Shown: positions 20,866-31,872, counted from the first letter of the stretch. The stretch is 64,000 nt of DNA from an uncultured Clostridium sp. (GCA_947575605.1 CANPNZ010000006.1:1-64000), one strand, 5' to 3'. A program made the numbers and translations. The notes: generated by a model from the sequence alone, not told the origin.

Positions 20866-21964
20866 TGATTTCTACTATTTTTTCTATTAGCTTTTGATTA
20901 TCATATGGTACTGTTTTATTTTCTTCTTTTTTACTCTCTGTTACTTGGTTTTTCAAAATTTGTTCTAATCCCTTATAAATGCCTTCCTCTGTGTTTGGAA
21001 ATATTTGTGCTTTTTCATAATCTTCTACTGTTTCTCTTGCTGCTGTATCCGTTATTAAAATGGATTGATTTAATATTTTGGCTTCTTCTAGTACCATTGG
21101 ATATCCTTCAAAATAGGTTAACAAACAAAAATAGTCCCCTTGTTTCATATAGGGATACGGATTCTCTTTTTTTCCTAATAACTTAAATGTATTTTCCACT
21201 TTTTTCTCTCTTATTAACTTTTCTAAACTTGCTCTTTTGGGACCTTCTCCAATGACATAAAAATTATGCTGAAATCCATTTTGTATTAATTCACTATGTA
21301 TTCCTATTAGTCTATCTATCGCCTTTTGTTCGACTAATCTTGCAACTGTTACAAAATTGGTCACATCTTTTGGAAATACAAAATCCATCTTTTGGTTTGA
21401 CTTTTCTATAACTGTATCTTTTTCTATATAGTTATAAATAACTTCTAGTTGATAATTGGTTTTATATTTTTGCTCAAATTTTGCTAAATTATCTTTACTT
21501 ACAAATACCAATTGTTTAAACTTCTGATAAGCTTTCTTATCTAATCTATTCTTGATTTTTGCCTTCCAACTTTCTCCAAATACTTTCGTAATGTCATTGT
21601 GAATCCAAGCTATTTTCTTATCTTTTTTTCCATAAGCTCCTATTATTCTAGTCATTGGTCCTTCTAAAAAGGCAATTTCTTTTTCAAATTTTTCGTTTAT
21701 ATATCTTTTATAAATCTTTTTTTGCGTAAGCAATACTTTTATGGCCATGCTCCATTTTTTTCCTTGCGATAATTCATCAAATCTTTTCTCACAAAAGTGC
21801 ACAATCTTAATTTTATCAGATAATTCTTTTTCTAACTCGCCTTTTGCATAGAGAGTAAATATGGTAATCTCATACCTATCACACAATCGATTGGCAATAT
21901 CAACTAAAGTTCTTTCTGCTCCTCCTAATGTTAAACTTGTAATTCCAAATAAAATTCTTTTCAT
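20855..21964 (-). CDS. GT4 glycosyltransferase
   Basis: ITSLTLGGAERTLVDIANRL; VARLVEQKAIDRLI. Confidence 0.9.
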   Translation of the reverse strand: MKRILFGITSLTLGGAERTLVDIANRLCDRYEITIFTLYAKGELEKELSDKIKIVHFCEKRFDELSQGKKWSMAIKVLLTQKKIYKRYINEKFEKEIAFLEGPMTRIIGAYGKKDKKIAWIHNDITKVFGESWKAKIKNRLDKKAYQKFKQLVFVSKDNLAKFEQKYKTNYQLEVIYNYIEKDTVIEKSNQKMDFVFPKDVTNFVTVARLVEQKAIDRLIGIHSELIQNGFQHNFYVIGEGPKRASLEKLIREKKVENTFKLLGKKENPYPYMKQGDYFCLLTYFEGYPMVLEEAKILNQSILITDTAARETVEDYEKAQIFPNTEEGIYKGLEQILKNQVTESKKEENKTVPYDNQKLIEKIVEIIEK

Positions 21965-21979
21965 TCTTCTTAGTCTCCT

Positions 21980-22936
21980 TTATATGATACTAAATATTTT
22001 ACAATAAATTGGATAGGTAAAAGCATTAACGGTTCTCATATAAAAATCTTTTCCACCTTTTCCTTGTTTCAATATTAAATTTTTCTTCCAGTTTGGAAAT
22101 TTGGTATTTAAGTTTGTCCAATTCTCTTGTAATACCTTCTTTTTTATTTTTTTATTTTGTATTTTTACCATTCGAAGTAAGGAACTACAAAGTAAATATC
22201 TGGTATAGATATATTCTAGTTGTAATTGATATTCTTCCCAAATTCCTTTTTGTTGATAATACGTAATCACATGATTTAGTACATCAAAAATTTCTTTGGT
22301 TCGTTCATTTTGTACATTAGCAATAGATCCTTCTCTTTGTACATAATGAATACATGGTTTTTTTAAAAAAGAAATTTTAGTAAGATAAGGAATGAGTTCA
22401 TAGGTAAACTCTACATCTTCATAATAATACCCTTTCGGAAATTGAACTTGCGATGTTTCCAAAATTTCTCTCTTAATTAATTTATTCCATGCTACCACTC
22501 TTACTTTTTGTATCATCTCTTTTTTATTATGATAGATTTCCCCTCTATCTTCTTTTCTTTTATCTGGATATTCCCAATAGAAATCACATTCTACCATATC
22601 GCTTTCTTGTTTTTTGGCTAATTGATACAGTTCTTCATAAGTCGTTAATTCCACATAATCATCGGAATCTAAGAAGGCAACATATTCTCCTGTGGCATAC
22701 GGTATCCCATAGTTTCTAGCATCAGATAAGCCTCCGTTTTCTTTTTCCAAATACCTTATTTTATTTGGGTATCTATTTTGATATTCTTTGGCAATTTCTT
22801 CAGAACTATCTTTGGAGCCATCGTTTACTAAAATAATTTCAATCTCTTTTAAAGACTGATTTATTAAACTTTCTAAGCATTTTTTTAAGTGATTTTCCAC
22901 ATTATAAATGGGAACAATAATACTTACTTTTGGCAT
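21980..22936 (-). CDS. GT2 glycosyltransferase
   Basis: VSIIVPIYNVENHLKKCLESL, NDGSKDSS, FLDSDDYVE. Confidence 0.92.
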   Translation of the reverse strand: MPKVSIIVPIYNVENHLKKCLESLINQSLKEIEIILVNDGSKDSSEEIAKEYQNRYPNKIRYLEKENGGLSDARNYGIPYATGEYVAFLDSDDYVELTTYEELYQLAKKQESDMVECDFYWEYPDKRKEDRGEIYHNKKEMIQKVRVVAWNKLIKREILETSQVQFPKGYYYEDVEFTYELIPYLTKISFLKKPCIHYVQREGSIANVQNERTKEIFDVLNHVITYYQQKGIWEEYQLQLEYIYTRYLLCSSLLRMVKIQNKKIKKKVLQENWTNLNTKFPNWKKNLILKQGKGGKDFYMRTVNAFTYPIYCKIFSII

Positions 22937-22966
22937 ATTCTCTCCTTTAATTACTACTTTTCAGTC

Positions 22967-23169
22967 AATACTGTCAACCTAAAATATTATCCTAAAAAGG
23001 AAGACAGTGAATTGAAAGTAATTGAGATAGAAATTCTTAATTCATTTTATGGAAAGAGTTCACGTCTTGTACGTGGAAGGGTGCCATAAAATGGATTTAG
23101 AATTTCTACGAAAATTAGCTTGAACGAACTGTCTTCCTTTTTAGGATAATATTTTAGGTTGACAGTATT
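22967..23169. repeat. 42-bp perfect inverted repeat (22967-23008 / 23128-23169) enclosing a ~115-nt structured core (family B copy 1)
   Basis: Left arm AATACTGTCAACCTAAAATATTATCCTAAAAAGGAAGACAGT is the exact reverse complement of the right arm; core matches 60012-60126. Confidence 0.9.
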
Positions 23170-23189
23170 AGTTGAATCGTAACATTAAT

Positions 23190-24143
23190 TTATTTCATTT
23201 TTAAATATAATTTGACATTAAATCTTAAAAGGAATCTTTTAATTCGTTGCTTCCCATTATATGGCTGTATATTTCGATATAATTTTCTTTCTTTTATCTC
23301 TTTGATATATTCTTCAAAATCATTTCCTTTTAAGTTTTTTGCTTTTATAATAACCGTATTGGTATAATATCTTTTGATTCGTTCTTTGGATTGTTTACTA
23401 ATATCCATCTTATCAATCTTTTTTACTGCATTATCATAATGTAATAAAACATCTTTTACCTTTTTCTTATCTTTTTGATAATCTGAATTTCTCACAATAC
23501 TATTATTTGTTTGTGAATAATAGTATCCATATTCATTGGTAGAAATCACACTTTGGGCTTGTATTAGTATTAATGGTGTTAACCCAAAATCTTCATGATA
23601 AGTTCCTACTGTGTAGCTAAAATGATAATTCATAAAAAATTCTCTTCGATATAAGTAAATGCATGCTACCTCTAAAAAAGTATCTTTGGTACACAATTTT
23701 TCAAAGGCTTCTTCTCCTGTGCATTTTTCAAATATAGGACCATCTAATTTTTCAATTTTATTTTCCTTCTCATCTATTGTTTGCATTTTAAATTTTATTA
23801 AATCTATGTTTTGTTCTCCATATTTTTCTAAATTTTTATATAAGTTTTTGTCAATATAATCATCTGAGTCAATAAAGGATAGATATTCTCCTGTTGCATG
23901 TTGAACACCATAATTTCTAGCGTCTGATAATCCACCATTTTCTTTCTTCCAGTATTGTATATTAATTTTGTTTTGATTTTTTTCTATCCATTGCTTAATA
24001 ACGGCTTCTGAATGATCGGTTGAGCCGTCATTAATAATTATGATTTCTATATCTTTCATTGTCTGATTTTTAATAGAATTTAGACATCTTTCTATATATT
24101 TTTCTGTATTATATACTGGTACAATGACACTTATTTTAGGCAT
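23190..24143 (-). CDS. GT2 glycosyltransferase
   Basis: ISVIVPVYNTEKYIERCLNSI, NDGSTDHS, FIDSDDYID. Confidence 0.92.
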   Translation of the reverse strand: MPKISVIVPVYNTEKYIERCLNSIKNQTMKDIEIIIINDGSTDHSEAVIKQWIEKNQNKINIQYWKKENGGLSDARNYGVQHATGEYLSFIDSDDYIDKNLYKNLEKYGEQNIDLIKFKMQTIDEKENKIEKLDGPIFEKCTGEEAFEKLCTKDTFLEVACIYLYRREFFMNYHFSYTVGTYHEDFGLTPLILIQAQSVISTNEYGYYYSQTNNSIVRNSDYQKDKKKVKDVLLHYDNAVKKIDKMDISKQSKERIKRYYTNTVIIKAKNLKGNDFEEYIKEIKERKLYRNIQPYNGKQRIKRFLLRFNVKLYLKMK

Positions 24144-25932
24144 GTATTTCTCCTTTTTCTTCTTTTAAACTGATTCCTAATAATAATGGTAAACAAGTAA
24201 ACAAACTATATACATATCTTGGCTCTCCAAATACTGGTGATGCTAAAATAGTAATCCACATACATAATACTGGCATATAAATTAAAAGTAAATTATATTT
24301 TTTAGTATAAACGCAATATGTCATTCCAAATACCATTATCCAGAATAAAAATCCTATACTCAAAAACATACTAATAATTGGGATTTTTCTTGTATTTACA
24401 AATTCATTTATACGATCTAAAAAACTAAAATTAACCAATGATTGTTGTTCAATTCCATAATCCTTCCCATTATTATGGAAGTCTTCTTCATTAACACCTG
24501 TATATATTCCCCATCCCAAAGTATTTGGATAATAATAACCAAAGGAATTACAAATCCAAGAGGCTATGGTTTGCAATGGATATTTTACTGCTAATTGTAA
24601 ATATGTTTTTAGCAAGGTTTTCTTATCTTGTTTAAAAGCATCATCAGGTGCTTGGTTTTTAATAGGATCGGCAAATACAGGATTGTATAATTCTTCTATA
24701 TGTTCCATTGGCAAATAGTGAGCAATAGCTTCTTTTTCTTCTATTGTTAATTCATTTCCTTTATATTTTGTTATTCTTGCAAACTGTTGTAAAACAATCG
24801 AAAACGCTTCCTTAGAAGAGCCTTTCTCTATCTTACACAAGTTATAAATAGGACCTACAACAATAAGACAACTTACAATTCCTGTCAAAAAAACAAATCC
24901 TATTTTTATTTTATATTTTTTAATCATTAGCATAATAATTGGAAGGGTTAGTATCATAACATACAATCCATTGTTTCTAAAAATGGCTACTAAAAAACAA
25001 GCTAATATGGTTAATAGTATTCTTATTTTATGTTTCATAAAGTTTTCTATATTAGTTGCTATCTCTGTCATACAGATTGTCAGTGCCAACATCGCTAAAG
25101 CAAAAGGAATGTCCTTATACATAGTAATCGTTAAAAAAGATATGGTTGGACATAGTGCATAAAATAAAACACTACCAGCTCTTATTGGCAAATCTACTTT
25201 CTTTTTTGCCATATAGTAAATACTATAAGAAAATAGAAAACAAGTTGCTAATGTTTGGAGCAAAGTGTAAATAAAAGCTCCAAAGTTATAGCTTCCTGTT
25301 ACCAAATGTCCAAATTTAATACATAATGTAATAATTGCTGTATGAATTGGTGGATGGTGTGTAGTAAACTTCCAATCCCCCATTCCTTGCATAATTTGTA
25401 CCGTAGAATCAATTAACACATTACCTGGATAATAATATAATAGATACGGTAAATATGCCATCAAAAAGATAATGGATACAACAAAAATTGACTTTTTATT
25501 CGCCGTAAAAAATGGATGTTCTTTTTTTGATTTTAGTTTTAACATCACATTTGGCAAGCTTCTCATCATAATAATGGTAATCGATGTTATTACTATAAAA
25601 CAAACTTCTGCTTTGCACAAAAGCATTAGTATTTCTTTTTTCGCAATTCCTATATTTTCAACCAAATACCTTTCTGCTGTATAGCCTGTTATAGCAAAAA
25701 TTGATGTTATTAATCCAAAAAACATAGAGCAAATAAACAATCTCTTACTTCCACTTTCAAATGCTCTCCCTAATAAAATATCAATTACCACCACTAGAAT
25801 AATCCATTTGAAGTGATTTCCGTCTAGTTCAAAAGATCCTTGTACTACTTCTACACTCATACACAAGGTTGTGATGATTGCTAGGATAAATCTTACGATT
25901 CTTTTGTACTTTTTTAATTTCTCCATTTTCAA
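24136..25932 (-). CDS. DUF6020-like polytopic membrane protein (paralogue of 5928-7718)
   Basis: Shared blocks with the 5928 ORF (YYPGNVLIDSTVQIMQGMG, HHPPIHT, FRNNGLYVMILT, SPVFGEPRYVYSLFTCLPLLLGI). Confidence 0.7.
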   Translation of the reverse strand: MKMEKLKKYKRIVRFILAIITTLCMSVEVVQGSFELDGNHFKWIILVVVIDILLGRAFESGSKRLFICSMFFGLITSIFAITGYTAERYLVENIGIAKKEILMLLCKAEVCFIVITSITIIMMRSLPNVMLKLKSKKEHPFFTANKKSIFVVSIIFLMAYLPYLLYYYPGNVLIDSTVQIMQGMGDWKFTTHHPPIHTAIITLCIKFGHLVTGSYNFGAFIYTLLQTLATCFLFSYSIYYMAKKKVDLPIRAGSVLFYALCPTISFLTITMYKDIPFALAMLALTICMTEIATNIENFMKHKIRILLTILACFLVAIFRNNGLYVMILTLPIIMLMIKKYKIKIGFVFLTGIVSCLIVVGPIYNLCKIEKGSSKEAFSIVLQQFARITKYKGNELTIEEKEAIAHYLPMEHIEELYNPVFADPIKNQAPDDAFKQDKKTLLKTYLQLAVKYPLQTIASWICNSFGYYYPNTLGWGIYTGVNEEDFHNNGKDYGIEQQSLVNFSFLDRINEFVNTRKIPIISMFLSIGFLFWIMVFGMTYCVYTKKYNLLLIYMPVLCMWITILASPVFGEPRYVYSLFTCLPLLLGISLKEEKGEIHA

Positions 25933-26877
25933 TCACCTATTATTTTTTAATTCTTTCAATTTATCTGTATATTCGTTGAGTTTGATTTCAAAATCTTGCT
26001 TACTTCTTTTCACCATCGTTTGTAAAATCAAACCTCCAAAAAAAGATTGAATACTACAAATATAGAAAAATACGCTAGCTACAAAAGATGGCATTTTGGG
26101 TACTAGACCTGTTTTAGCATAATCCATTAAGACAGGTATTAAAAATCCTGTTCCAATGACAGCTAATAAAATCGTAATCCAAGTAAAAAATGATAATGGT
26201 CTATAATTTTTATATAAAGTTCCAATTGTTTTTAATACCTTAAATCCATCAGAATACGTATTTAATTTAGATTCACTACCATCTGGTCTGTCTCTATATT
26301 CAATAATTACATTTTCTATTCCCATATTTTTATCTAATGTATGAATTGTCATCTCTGTTTCAATTTCAAATCCTTTGGATAGGACTGGGAAAGTTTTTAC
26401 GAATTCATAACTAAAGGCACGATATCCTGTCATAACATCTCTAATATCACTTTTATATATCATATTAATAAGTCTTCTAACTAATACATTTCCTATATTA
26501 TGAAAAGGTCTTTTGTTTTCCGTAAAATACGTAGAAGATAATCGATCTCCAATTACCATATCAGCATTCCTTTCTAATACGGCTGCACACATTTCTTTCG
26601 CATATTCTGCTGGATAAGTATCATCTCCATCTGTCATGATATAACACTCAGCATCAATATCACGAAACATACTCCTGATAACATTCCCTTTTCCTTGTTT
26701 TCTTTCATAACGTACAATGGCTCCTGCTTGTCTAGCTATTTCATCGGTTCCATCTTTTGAATTATTGTCATACACATAGATAGTTGCTTCTGGCAATTCT
26801 CTTTTAAAATCTTCAATTACTTTTTGAACGGTTTTACTTTCGTTATAACATGGTATTAATACGGCTATTTTGTCCAT
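25933..26877 (-). CDS. GT2 glycosyltransferase, DPM-like
   Basis: VLIPCYNESKTVQKVIEDF, DGDDTYPAEY, DVMTGYRAFSYEF; C-terminal TM segments. Confidence 0.9.
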   Translation of the reverse strand: MDKIAVLIPCYNESKTVQKVIEDFKRELPEATIYVYDNNSKDGTDEIARQAGAIVRYERKQGKGNVIRSMFRDIDAECYIMTDGDDTYPAEYAKEMCAAVLERNADMVIGDRLSSTYFTENKRPFHNIGNVLVRRLINMIYKSDIRDVMTGYRAFSYEFVKTFPVLSKGFEIETEMTIHTLDKNMGIENVIIEYRDRPDGSESKLNTYSDGFKVLKTIGTLYKNYRPLSFFTWITILLAVIGTGFLIPVLMDYAKTGLVPKMPSFVASVFFYICSIQSFFGGLILQTMVKRSKQDFEIKLNEYTDKLKELKNNR

Positions 26878-26889
26878 TTTGATTTCCTC

Positions 26890-28035
26890 CTATATTTTCA
26901 CAAATTCTTTTACTAATTTTTCACATTTTCTATCAAATTCTTGTTTCCAAACTTTATATAATTGCATAACTTCTTTTTTATGTTCTAGTACTTCTAATAT
27001 TTTATCTTTTACATATTCAGCATCATCTTCTTTTTCTAAAATAACATATTCTCCTAATTTGGTTCCCACAAAATAATCGTTGTTATTGCCCAATAAACAA
27101 GGTACTCCCATTTCAAAACTCTCTAAGGGAAACATTGGTGCATTTTCCGTAAAAGTTGGATAAATATTAATATCATTTTGTTGAATTCTTTTCATTAATT
27201 CATCATTAGGAATATAATCATTGATACTAGTTGTTTCTAATCCTAAAATTTCGGTAAATTGTTTGGCTCCTGCATTAATGGGAACCACATCTGCTATACT
27301 ATTTGGTACTAATTTCATAGCACTTAATGCTGTATAAATATTTTTTAGTTCTCTGGAATCTGCATTATAGATTCCAATTTTTGTTTTGTCATTTGAATGG
27401 TTTTCCATTTTATCTGCATTTTTTTTGTGTACATTATTTTGTAAGTAAAACGATTGAAACCCTACCTTTTTATAAAATTCATACATCGTACTTCTTACAA
27501 AAGCAAAACAATTAATTTTTCCCTGCTTATACAATTGCATTACTTGTTTATTCAAATTCCAAGTAAAGTCAGAAAAATATTCGTAACAATTTCCATGCCA
27601 AATTACTTTGGTTTGTATTTCTGGATTTTTCTTTTTAATTTCTTCAATTATAGATGTCCAACCATCACAAATTTGGCTAAAAATAACAGATTTAATAGAA
27701 TTCTCTTCTATTGTTTGTGCGATTGTTTGTATTGGTTTTTTAGCATAAACATGCTCTAATGGTACAATATTTTCAAATAACCCCATAGTAGAAGCTGCTA
27801 CACCTAACCAAGTTGGATTATAAAATACAATGTAGTCTTTCTCTTTATATTGTTTTATTTTTTCAATTGCTTCTTCTACTCTTTTGTTATATTGCTTGTT
27901 TTGTTGTTTTACTTCCTTACTATGCGTTATTTTATATTTTATGGTACTTAACAAATGATATAGCTTGCGTAACACTTTATACAGGGAGCTATCTTTTTTG
28001 ATAAAACTTTTGAAAAAACTTTTAATTTTTTGCAA
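26890..28035 (-). CDS. Glycosyltransferase-like protein
   Basis: C-terminal INIYPTFTENAPMFPLESFEMGVPCLLGNNNDYF, GT4-like; related to 28067-29050. Confidence 0.65.
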   Translation of the reverse strand: MQKIKSFFKSFIKKDSSLYKVLRKLYHLLSTIKYKITHSKEVKQQNKQYNKRVEEAIEKIKQYKEKDYIVFYNPTWLGVAASTMGLFENIVPLEHVYAKKPIQTIAQTIEENSIKSVIFSQICDGWTSIIEEIKKKNPEIQTKVIWHGNCYEYFSDFTWNLNKQVMQLYKQGKINCFAFVRSTMYEFYKKVGFQSFYLQNNVHKKNADKMENHSNDKTKIGIYNADSRELKNIYTALSAMKLVPNSIADVVPINAGAKQFTEILGLETTSINDYIPNDELMKRIQQNDINIYPTFTENAPMFPLESFEMGVPCLLGNNNDYFVGTKLGEYVILEKEDDAEYVKDKILEVLEHKKEVMQLYKVWKQEFDRKCEKLVKEFVKI

Positions 28036-28066
28036 TATCCTCTTTCCTTTCTTATTTTTATAGCAA

Positions 28067-29050
28067 TTATTGATTCATAAAATCTTCTATTGATTTTTGT
28101 GCTTGTATATTATATTCTTGTTTCCAATTCTGATATAGTTTTTGTATTTCCTCCTTATGAGCTAGCATGGTTTTTACCATTTCAGAATTGATAATAGGAT
28201 TATCTTCTGTTGTAGTTACCACATATCTTTTTAATTCTTCTTTTTCTTCAAAAAAGTCCATATTATTTCCTATTAAGCAAGGAATTCCTAATTCCATACT
28301 AATAAAAAATACTGGATGCACATATTCTGTAAAAGAGGTAGCTACAATGGCATCATTTTTACTTAGTTTTTGTATGAGTTCTTTTTCTTCTATTTTGTCT
28401 ACTTTATCTGGAGAACTTGTAATTTCCATTGTATTTAAAAAATCTCCCATTCTCTCATCTAAGTCATTATAATTAAGGTGACAATTATCAATAAATTTAG
28501 CCATACATAATTGATTAAAAATGTTCTTGTCCCAAGTATAGTTTAATGGATAAATTCCTAGCTCTATTTTTTCCTTTGGTGAATGCGTCTTGATTTTCTT
28601 ATCCTCTTCCAACGTATAATTTTCTTTCAAATAAGAACACGTATAACCTAAACTTTTATAGGTTTGATATTGACCTTTTCTTAAAAAAGCGATATTTTGT
28701 ATGATTCCCTCTTTTGCTAATTCCAATAATTTGAAAAAATTTTCTCGTTCATATTCATAATACAAAAGACTATCTTGTGTATGACAGATTACTTTGATTT
28801 TTAAGTTAGGATTTTGTTGTTTGATATCTTTTATTAACTTGTCCCAACCTATTTCTAGTCCAGAAAAAATAATTTGTTCGATTCCTTCTTTTACATACTG
28901 ATCTATTATTTTCATGTTATTGTGATAATCAAACTCTGTCCACCCTAAGCTAATTGCTCGTGAATTCTTAAACATATTCGTAATTATTATATTGTCTTCT
29001 GGCTTTTTGTCCCCAAATAATAAAATATATTTTTCTTTTTTGGTATCCAT
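28067..29050 (-). CDS. Glycosyltransferase-like protein
   Basis: C-terminal AIVATSFTEYVHPVFFISMELGIPCLIGNNMDFF parallels 26890 ORF. Confidence 0.6.
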   Translation of the reverse strand: MDTKKEKYILLFGDKKPEDNIIITNMFKNSRAISLGWTEFDYHNNMKIIDQYVKEGIEQIIFSGLEIGWDKLIKDIKQQNPNLKIKVICHTQDSLLYYEYERENFFKLLELAKEGIIQNIAFLRKGQYQTYKSLGYTCSYLKENYTLEEDKKIKTHSPKEKIELGIYPLNYTWDKNIFNQLCMAKFIDNCHLNYNDLDERMGDFLNTMEITSSPDKVDKIEEKELIQKLSKNDAIVATSFTEYVHPVFFISMELGIPCLIGNNMDFFEEKEELKRYVVTTTEDNPIINSEMVKTMLAHKEEIQKLYQNWKQEYNIQAQKSIEDFMNQ

Positions 29051-29061
29051 TTATTTTCAAA

Positions 29062-30963
29062 TTATCCCTTTCTTAAAATTTTTCTTATCGTAGATTTTAC
29101 CTTTAATAAAGCTTTCATGTATCCCATATTATGATACACAATAAAGGCTTCTTTCCATGTTTCCTCTCTTAATTTATTTCTGCACTTTAAAATATTTAAT
29201 TTTTCTATGATAGATAATTTTTTTTCTTTTTCTACATATTCTGCACTCCCAAAAGTATCGTTAAATACCATACTATAATAGGCTTCAATCAATTCTTTGC
29301 TTGGATTAGTTTTTATGCTTCTGATTAAATCATATACATATTGTTTGGTTTCTTCTGCTTGATAAGGATGATATTTCATATATTTATTGATGATTTTTGC
29401 TCCTTCTATCATTCCTTGTTGTAATGGTTTAATATATTGTTTTACAATATCCATCTCTTCCGTTTTTGCTTTTCTAATAGCTTCTCCTTGTTGATATTCA
29501 ATAACACTAGCCGTTCCTGGATTATAAATCCATTCTAGTAAAGTAATCATATCCGATACTTCATTATCTCGTATCATTTTATCATCAATAAAACTTATTT
29601 TATGCACATTTTCTGGTTGTAAATTGTAAAAATCATATAAAGTCAAATAATATCCATCTATTTTTTTATTCGTAAATATATGAGCTAAATTATCTTGTAT
29701 GGTTCCTCTCCACCCAATATCTACTACAAACATTGGCTCTTCGTTATTGGTAATTCCTTTTTTCTTTTCAAAATATGTTAATAATTCTTGTCGTTTTCTT
29801 TTTAAGTCTTGGTTTATTTTTTCTACAAATTCTTGATCCACACATAATTTTTGAACTCTAATATCAAACCATGGCTCAATAATATCTTCTTTTGCATCAA
29901 TTTCATATTTTTTTAAAAAAACTTCATATGGTTTTCTATCAATAGCTAATGTTTTAAATAAAGCTTGTATGCTTTGTTTTCTATATTGTGACCACAATCG
30001 TAATAATTCTAAGATGGAAAATTCTTTCATAGAAGCTGAAAAGGTTGCCATTCTACTAACTTCTAAAGTATCACATTCTGGTATTGGCACACCAAAAGGA
30101 TTGCTTTCTTGGATTAATTCATGTATTTTAATGAATGTTTCTCCTTCTCGTGTAAAATAGTATACCTTTGGTATGTTATTTTTAATAGCATATTCTACAA
30201 TACTATACCCAAAAAAATACAATAATGGTGCTAAATCTACTCCCGTATTAAATAGCTTGTCCTGTTTTTTGATGGATAACAAATCAAATTCAAATTTTCT
30301 CCCTTTTTCTGGAATAAAATTAAATTCTGTTTTAGTTGTTTTAATGGTTTCAATTCCTAAGCTTTTTGCCATTTCAATGTCTGAAAATTGGTTATCTCCT
30401 ACATGGATGTGTTCTTCTGGTTTAATTCCTATTTCTTCTTCTGCTTTTTTAAATAAATTTCCTGTTCTCTTATTTAATAAATAATCAGCTGAACTATATA
30501 TTTTTTCAAATTTTACTGGTAATTCTAAAGAATCTAATAATTCTTTTAATGCTTCTGCTCCCATATAAAAATCTGATATACAATATTTCTTTAAGTCTTT
30601 ATATTTTTCAAAGATTGGTAAAATTTCTGGATTGATGAAAATTACTCTTTTTTCTTGTTCTATTTCTTCTCTTAATAATTCTTCTGAAATATCTTTTATT
30701 TCTTCTTTAAAAATTTCCTTTTGCAATTTTTGGAATACTTCTAAAATTCTACATTCTTCATCGTTTCCTTCTTCTTTATTTCTTTTACATTGTTCTGCTT
30801 CTATATCATTTCTTAATTTTAATATTTCATATATATTTTTATAATTTTCTTTTAATTTTTCTTCATATTTTAAAATAATATATTTTGCAATATGCAATTT
30901 TGTTTCTTCTGGATGACATCTTCTTTTTATGATAGTATCCCATATGTCAAAACTTATAATCAT
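29062..30963 (-). CDS. HAD-superfamily domain protein of the glycan cluster (633 aa)
   Basis: N-terminal ISFDIWDTIIKR; YCISDFYMG; HVGDNQFSDIEMAKSLGI. Confidence 0.7.
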   Translation of the reverse strand: MIISFDIWDTIIKRRCHPEETKLHIAKYIILKYEEKLKENYKNIYEILKLRNDIEAEQCKRNKEEGNDEECRILEVFQKLQKEIFKEEIKDISEELLREEIEQEKRVIFINPEILPIFEKYKDLKKYCISDFYMGAEALKELLDSLELPVKFEKIYSSADYLLNKRTGNLFKKAEEEIGIKPEEHIHVGDNQFSDIEMAKSLGIETIKTTKTEFNFIPEKGRKFEFDLLSIKKQDKLFNTGVDLAPLLYFFGYSIVEYAIKNNIPKVYYFTREGETFIKIHELIQESNPFGVPIPECDTLEVSRMATFSASMKEFSILELLRLWSQYRKQSIQALFKTLAIDRKPYEVFLKKYEIDAKEDIIEPWFDIRVQKLCVDQEFVEKINQDLKRKRQELLTYFEKKKGITNNEEPMFVVDIGWRGTIQDNLAHIFTNKKIDGYYLTLYDFYNLQPENVHKISFIDDKMIRDNEVSDMITLLEWIYNPGTASVIEYQQGEAIRKAKTEEMDIVKQYIKPLQQGMIEGAKIINKYMKYHPYQAEETKQYVYDLIRSIKTNPSKELIEAYYSMVFNDTFGSAEYVEKEKKLSIIEKLNILKCRNKLREETWKEAFIVYHNMGYMKALLKVKSTIRKILRKG

Positions 30964-31186
30964 TTTTCTACGTCCTCTCTTTTACTTCTCCCTTTTATTC
31001 TTCCTCATTCTATCATTTATTTATGCTAGAATCAAGTTATATTATAAAAATAAATTAATGTTCATGTATCTTGATGTAATCCAAGTTTCATTTTGAAAGT
31101 GCAAATTCGAATTAAGCAGTAGTTGACTTAATGTTGTATTAATGATATAACATGAATGAATCATAAAAAAGAAAGGAAGTAGGAAA

Positions 31187-31783
31187 ATGGAAGAAAAAAA
31201 AGTTACAAAAATAAGCTTATCAACATTCTTTTTAATTTTGGCAATTATTTTAATTATTATAATGGGTATATTTATCTTTAAACTTTATGCGGAAAGAACG
31301 GAACTCACTGAAAAATCAATAAAACAGGAAGAAAAAATGTCAGACCTTCAAAATAATGTTGATAATTTAACATCTAAATTAAATAATATATCTTCTTCAA
31401 TTAGTACCGAAAATACAACCAACAATATAAGTAATAACACGACATCAACCGAAGAAGAACACGCAAATATTCCACCTGATTTATCAATTTATCTAGGCAT
31501 GTGGGTAGATCCAACATCTAATGATTCGTTATATGTATATAGTATAGATAATAATGAAATTATGTTTGATTTTATTGTTAATGGAAAATCGATCGATTTT
31601 CATACAAGAGCAACACTTAATGGAAATACAGCTTCTTTTGTTATAAAAGATGGTAATAATTCTTTAAACGGTAAAATAACATTAGAAAATAATCAAATAA
31701 TTCTTAATATTATTGATTCAACATTTGATAATATATCTAAAGGCACTATTACATTTTCAGATTATTGGGGACTTCAAAACTGA
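31187..31783 (+). CDS. Membrane-anchored extracytoplasmic hypothetical protein
   Basis: N-terminal TM, coiled coil, Ser/Thr/Asn linker; RBS aaaggaagtagg. Confidence 0.6.
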   Translation: MEEKKVTKISLSTFFLILAIILIIIMGIFIFKLYAERTELTEKSIKQEEKMSDLQNNVDNLTSKLNNISSSISTENTTNNISNNTTSTEEEHANIPPDLSIYLGMWVDPTSNDSLYVYSIDNNEIMFDFIVNGKSIDFHTRATLNGNTASFVIKDGNNSLNGKITLENNQIILNIIDSTFDNISKGTITFSDYWGLQN

Positions 31784-31834
31784 TATTGAAACTATAAAAT
31801 GACTTCAAAACAATGATAGCATATCAATTGAATT

Positions 31835-31868
31835 AGAGAGAATGTATAACATTCTCTCTGTTTTTTTA
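31835..31868 (+). terminator. Rho-independent terminator
   Basis: AGAGAGAATGT-ata-ACATTCTCTCT followed by GTTTTTTT. Confidence 0.85.
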
Positions 31869-31872
31869 ATTA

